Origin: an uncultured Senegalimassilia sp.
GTDB lineage: Bacteria > Actinomycetota > Coriobacteriia > Coriobacteriales > Eggerthellaceae
Direction: 5' to 3'
Assembly (NCBI GenBank): GCA_934661765.1
Contig: CAKUJT010000030.1
Coordinates: forward strand, 1-24,781
Length of the DNA stretch: 24,781 bases
Shown: positions 21,795-24,781 of the stretch, piece by piece
How positions within the stretch are numbered: the first letter of the stretch is position 1
How the letters are laid out: every line of letters starts with the position of its first letter
Position numbers and translations under genes: made by a program
Notes under the pieces: model-generated
Databases searched by the model: none
What the model saw: the letters and a program-made list of their open reading frames with translations, nothing else
What the model was told of the DNA's origin: nothing

Positions 21795-22850
21795 ATGAAG
21801 AATATCAACGAGATCATCGCAGACGTAGCCGAACCCCCGAAAACCTTCGAAGGCTATCTGATGGCCTATGCCGATCAGGTAGGGGATCTGGTGAACACCT
21901 ACCTTCCCGCGGGAACGCATCCCGACATGGACCGTTATCTGTACACGCCGCTGAAGCGGTATAGCGAGAACGGCGGCAAGCGCCATCGCCCGCTCATCTG
22001 CTTCGCAGCATGCCTGGCCGTGGGCGGCGACATGCGCCTGGCCACCAGCGCGGCGGCGGCCATCGAGCACTTCCATACCGCGGCCCTCATCCATGACGAT
22101 ATCGCCGACGAGGCGGAGCTTCGCCGCGGCGAGCCGTGCATGCACTGCACGGAGGGCATCGGCCTTGCCATCAACGCGGGTGACCTGGCCCTGTCCCTGG
22201 TCAACGGCACGGTTGTGGAAGACCCCGACCTTGATGACCACACGAAGGTGCGCGTTATCTCCGAGCTCATCGAAATGACGCGCCGCACCATCGAAGGCCA
22301 GGCCCTCGATATCGGATGGGCGCGCGACGGCCGCTACGACATCACCCCCGAGGACTACCTGGTCATGGCCACGCACAAAACCGCTCATTACTCCGGTGCG
22401 GTGCCGCTGGCTGTAGGCGCCATCATCGGCGGCGGCTCGGCCGAGGAGGTGGAGGCCCTGCGCAGCTACGGCCTCGATACGGGCTTGGCGTTCCAGATCC
22501 AAGACGACCTGCTCAACCTCATCGGCAGCGAAGAGTCCACGAAGAAGGACTTCCGCAGCGACATCACCGAGGGCAAGCGCACGCTGGTGGTGGTGCATGC
22601 CCTGGCCAACGCCGCTCCTGAAGCGCGCGAGCGCCTTATCCAAATCTTGTCCGCCAAGGAGAAGGACCCGGCGGTGCTCGCCGAGGCGGTCGACATCATG
22701 CAGGCCACGGGCAGCGTCGAGTATGCGCGCAGCTACGCCGAGAACCTGACCAACGCCGCGAAGGGCCGCTTGGTGGAAAAGGTGGGGCCGTCCCTGTCGC
22801 GCGACATGCTGATCTCCATGGCCGATTGGTTCGTGAACCGACTGAAGTAG
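21795..22850 (+). CDS. Polyprenyl diphosphate synthase
   Basis: A 351-residue all-trans isoprenyl diphosphate synthase that extends an allylic diphosphate with isopentenyl diphosphate, supplying menaquinone side chains or lipid carriers. The first Asp-rich motif is LIHDDIADEAELRRG (DDxxD, about residue 98-102) and the second is FQIQDDLLNLIG, with KKDFRSDITEGKRTLVVVHA after it. GGKRHRPLICF is the substrate-binding segment. The ATG at 21795 is preferred because AAGAAAG precedes it; the frame also opens at 21744, inside the promoter. The peptidoglycan-binding-domain gene follows after 9 bases. Product chain length cannot be told from sequence alone. Confidence 0.92.
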   Translation: MKNINEIIADVAEPPKTFEGYLMAYADQVGDLVNTYLPAGTHPDMDRYLYTPLKRYSENGGKRHRPLICFAACLAVGGDMRLATSAAAAIEHFHTAALIHDDIADEAELRRGEPCMHCTEGIGLAINAGDLALSLVNGTVVEDPDLDDHTKVRVISELIEMTRRTIEGQALDIGWARDGRYDITPEDYLVMATHKTAHYSGAVPLAVGAIIGGGSAEEVEALRSYGLDTGLAFQIQDDLLNLIGSEESTKKDFRSDITEGKRTLVVVHALANAAPEARERLIQILSAKEKDPAVLAEAVDIMQATGSVEYARSYAENLTNAAKGRLVEKVGPSLSRDMLISMADWFVNRLK

Positions 22851-22859
22851 GTGGGTGCA

Positions 22860-23759
22860 ATGGAAACCATTAAACTCAACGATTCCGGAGCTGCCGTCGA
22901 GGACGTGCAGCACCGTCTCTCTCGTATCGGGCTTCTGGACGAGGCTTGCGTCGACGGCCTGTTCGGGCCTGAAACGGCGAAGGCCGTTGCCGCTTTCCGC
23001 TCCCAGGCGCAGCTCGAGTGCGGCGAAGAAGTGGATGAGAAAACGTGGGCTGCCCTGGTGGATGCGTCGTTTTGCCTGGGCGACCGCACGCTGTACCTGC
23101 GCATGCCCCACTTCCACGGCCATGATGTGCGGCAGCTGCAGAAGGCGCTTTCCGCGCTCGGCTTCGCCTGTGGCGACATCGACGGCATCTTCGGTGCGTT
23201 CACCGAGCTTGCCCTTCGCAAGTTCCAGACGAACCTGGGCCTGCCCACCGACGGCATAGCCGGTGCGTACACGTATGCCGCCATCCGCAACCTGCATCAT
23301 TCCTGGGAGGGCAAGGAGGCCGTGCGCGGCTCCTCTCATCTGGGCTTCGCGCGTGCGGCCGGCGTGCTGGAGCGCAACGCGCTGTGCTTGTTCGGCACGC
23401 AGGAGTTCACGCGCAGCGTGGCTTCTCGCATGAGCAACCTGGCGCTTGCCACCAATCCCGCATCGAAGATTGTCAGCGCCGATAACCTGCTGGTGGCGCC
23501 CGATGAGCAGATGCTGCTCGTGCACATCGTGCTGCCCGAGGAGCAGACGGGCAACGCTCCTCGCGTGGGGTTCGCTCCCGAGGAGACGCTGTCCATGCGC
23601 CTGGAGTCGGCGCTCGAGGCGGCCATGCGGGCCGACCCGGCGCGCATCGCCGTCGAGCTTCCCGGCAGCATGTGGGAGGACGCCGGCGTGGGCCGTTCGG
23701 CCCAGCACTTCGCCATCACGCTGCTCGACGCGCTGTGCACGGCGCTCGCGAAGCGGTAG
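22860..23759 (+). CDS. Cytoplasmic protein with two peptidoglycan-binding domains
   Basis: A 299-residue protein with two PG_binding_1 repeats: residues about 5-68 (LNDSGAAVEDVQHRLSRIGL, VDGLFGPETAKAVAAF) and about 80-143 (HGHDVRQLQKALSALGFACG, DGIFGAFTELALRKFQ). The C-terminal 150 residues are not recognised; I see no amidase or transpeptidase catalytic motif. There is no signal peptide or membrane segment, so it appears cytoplasmic despite its domains. The ATG at 22860 follows AGGTGGG. It is coupled to the polyprenyl synthase gene. Mycobacterial CwlM has the same two domains without a signal peptide and regulates cell-wall synthesis from inside, so a regulatory role is a possible analogy. 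Confidence 0.75.
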   Translation: METIKLNDSGAAVEDVQHRLSRIGLLDEACVDGLFGPETAKAVAAFRSQAQLECGEEVDEKTWAALVDASFCLGDRTLYLRMPHFHGHDVRQLQKALSALGFACGDIDGIFGAFTELALRKFQTNLGLPTDGIAGAYTYAAIRNLHHSWEGKEAVRGSSHLGFARAAGVLERNALCLFGTQEFTRSVASRMSNLALATNPASKIVSADNLLVAPDEQMLLVHIVLPEEQTGNAPRVGFAPEETLSMRLESALEAAMRADPARIAVELPGSMWEDAGVGRSAQHFAITLLDALCTALAKR

Positions 23760-23787
23760 CTGCAGCTAGCGAATACCATCATCGTTA

Positions 23788-23815
23788 ACGGGCGGTCAAC
23801 GGGGCCGCCCGTTTT
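23788..23815 (+). terminator. Terminator of the polyprenyl synthase operon
   Basis: ACGGGCGG (23788-23795) and CCGCCCGT (23805-23812) form the stem, followed by TTT. Confidence 0.75.
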
Positions 23816-23834
23816 GCATCGGGATGGCAACGGT

Positions 23835-23865
23835 TTGCGCTGAGGCGGCGGTCCGTGCGTATACT
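23835..23865 (+). promoter_or_regulatory. Candidate promoter of the Pro/Gln-rich membrane protein
   Basis: TTGCGC (23835-23840), a 19-base spacer and TATACT (23860-23865), with TG four bases before the -10 box. About 57 bases separate the -10 from the start codon. Confidence 0.45.
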
Positions 23866-23922
23866 GGGGATATCGAAGCGGGGCCCGAATGGGGCCCTTG
23901 CAACTAAGAGAAAGGTCCGGTC

Positions 23923-24441
23923 ATGACCGAGCATAACGATAACCCCGTCCCGCAGTCCGAGCAGCCGGCTTCCCCGCAGACGCCCGCCCAGCCCGCCGCC
24001 CAGCCGCAAAGCTCTTCCGCAGCTTCCCAGGTCCCGCCGGCTCAGCCGCAAAGCGGCTCCGGCGCATCCCAGGTGCCTCCGGCTCAGCCCCAGCCCGAGC
24101 AGCCGTATGCGCAGGCCCAGCAGCATCAGCCCTACGCGCAGCCCGTGTATGCACAGCCGGTGTATCCTCCGGCACCGCTCATGAAGCTGTCGGGCGGCAT
24201 GAAGTTCGCCTGGTTCGTCATCGGCGCTTTGGTGGGCATCCCGGGTATCCTGCTTGCCTGGGTGTGCAACGCAGACAAGTATCCCCAGGTGAAAAACGAC
24301 GCCGTGAAGTTCTCGGCAATCGGCTTCGCCGTGTGGATGCTTGCTGGCATCATCCTCACCGTCATGGTGGGCGGCCTGCTTGCCGCATTCGTGGCCGCTT
24401 GTGACCCCAGCTACTACGGCGCCTACGCCGGAACCTGGTAG
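23923..24441 (+). CDS. Pro/Gln-rich two-helix membrane protein
   Basis: A 172-residue protein of unknown function. Residues 1-86 are low-complexity Pro/Gln/Ala/Ser/Tyr, including two copies of ASQVPPAQPQ (a DNA-level repeat around 24023 and 24063) and a YAQPVYAQPVYPP run. Two membrane helices follow (about 95-114, FAWFVIGALVGIPGILLAWV, and about 131-156, FSAIGFAVWMLAGIILTVMV), joined by the short hydrophilic loop CNADKYPQVKND. The layout, a disordered tail plus a small membrane hairpin, resembles small DUF-type envelope proteins of actinobacteria. GAGAAAGG precedes the ATG. It is a single-gene unit between two terminators. Confidence 0.75.
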   Translation: MTEHNDNPVPQSEQPASPQTPAQPAAQPQSSSAASQVPPAQPQSGSGASQVPPAQPQPEQPYAQAQQHQPYAQPVYAQPVYPPAPLMKLSGGMKFAWFVIGALVGIPGILLAWVCNADKYPQVKNDAVKFSAIGFAVWMLAGIILTVMVGGLLAAFVAACDPSYYGAYAGTW

Positions 24442-24622
24442 CGCTGGGTTTTACAGCGATGGCGGCTGGTCACGTTGCCGGCTTGCGAATGGTGGCGTTC
24501 GGGTCCTTACCGGGTGGCTCCCGTCACCAATGCGTAATGGGCGCTGTTCGAGCCTCGCTCGAAGCAGTTTCGGGGCCCCGGCGTATCCTTCGCGTTCACG
24601 AACGTAAACAATATGTTACGAA

Positions 24623-24654
24623 GAAGAGCCCCGCCGGGGCTCTTCCATATTTTT
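24623..24654 (+). terminator. Terminator after the Pro/Gln-rich membrane protein
   Basis: Perfect ten-base arms GAAGAGCCCC (24623-24632) and GGGGCTCTTC (24636-24645), then a T-rich tail. It lies about 180 bases after the gene; the bases between 24442 and 24622 show no other feature. Confidence 0.8.
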
Positions 24655-24666
24655 GGGAAACGCCGG

Positions 24667-24675
24667 TGGTACAAT
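24667..24675 (+). promoter_or_regulatory. Extended -10 promoter of the last gene
   Basis: TGGTACAAT, a TGN extension plus TACAAT, 62 bases before the start codon. A small hairpin GCCCG/CGGGC lies in the leader near 24695-24709. I see no T-box or leader peptide. Confidence 0.55.
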
Positions 24676-24737
24676 CAGCCAGTTTTTCAAAACGCCCGGT
24701 ATACGGGCATGCGAGGCTGCAAATCGAAGGAGCGAAC

Positions 24738-24781
24738 ATGGCACGTCCCATGACCATGGCCGAGAAGATCTTGGCCGCCCA
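24738..24781 (+). CDS. leuC: Probable 3-isopropylmalate dehydratase large subunit, 5' end only
   Basis: Only 14 complete codons are inside the window. They read MARPMTMAEKILAA, which matches the start of LeuC/homoaconitase-family large subunits (typically M-T-x-x-E-K-I-L-A-x-H). GAAGGAG lies seven bases before the ATG, and an extended -10 promoter is at 24667-24675. The enzyme would isomerise isopropylmalate in leucine synthesis. With so few residues the assignment is tentative; aconitase-like relatives share this start. Confidence 0.55.
   Translation, partial: MARPMTMAEKILAA

Noticed and set aside
21642..23708. Long minus-strand open frame (688 codons)
   Set aside because: It lies opposite two clear genes on the plus strand and has no recognisable domain; it is a GC-driven shadow.
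24676..24737. Possible T-box or leader-peptide attenuator before leuC
   Set aside because: The leader is only about 55 bases, with no T-box sequence and no leucine-rich frame; only a small hairpin is present.

Overview
The window looks like the chromosome of a high-GC, anaerobic actinobacterium of the class Coriobacteriia, most likely Eggerthellaceae. This is inferred from GC-rich coding sequence, a ferrous-iron (Feo) locus with two FeoA proteins and a Cys-rich partner, a DtxR-type regulator, Tad pilus genes and a Tat-exported surface protein. No 16S or other species marker is present.

Region 1 (about 1-7015) is the right part of an integrative mobile element. A five-gene minus-strand operon (excisionase, tyrosine integrase, VirD4-type coupling protein, MobC, relaxase) is packed with overlapping stop and start codons. 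Divergent from it is a cargo gene of unknown function (5693-6814) with a near-consensus promoter and its own terminator. A small unknown gene (339-596) and a hairpin-rich noncoding stretch lie past the relaxase. No type IV secretion channel is visible, so this is either a mobilizable element or the end of a larger conjugative element extending left of the window.

Region 2 (7016-11957) is a Tad/Flp pilus locus broken by that element. Only the last 138 residues of the CpaF/TadA ATPase remain to the right of the element, starting exactly at a short dyad that is a good candidate recombination site. Intact tadB and tadC follow, then a large Tat-signal protein with a ricin-like segment and an InlB-type repeat.

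Region 3 (12140-14077, minus strand) holds threonine synthase and a short ModE-type DNA-binding protein. Region 4 (14250-19322) is an iron-uptake block: feoA, feoA, feoB with a very acidic external loop, a Cys-rich FeoB-associated membrane protein, a candidate C-rich small RNA with a strong promoter and terminator, and a DtxR-family regulator. A ten-base motif is shared between the feo promoter and the small-RNA promoter.

Region 5 (19359-24781) contains housekeeping genes: a DivIC/FtsB-like division protein, a short Ppx/GppA phosphatase, tRNA-Leu(UAA), a polyprenyl diphosphate synthase coupled to a cytoplasmic peptidoglycan-binding-domain protein, a Pro/Gln-rich membrane protein, and the first codons of a probable leuC. 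Several of these start behind an extended -10 promoter of the form TGNTANNAT or close to it. The most unusual items are the cpaF insertion, the integrase-led mobilization operon, the candidate iron-linked C-rich small RNA, and the acidic FeoB loop.
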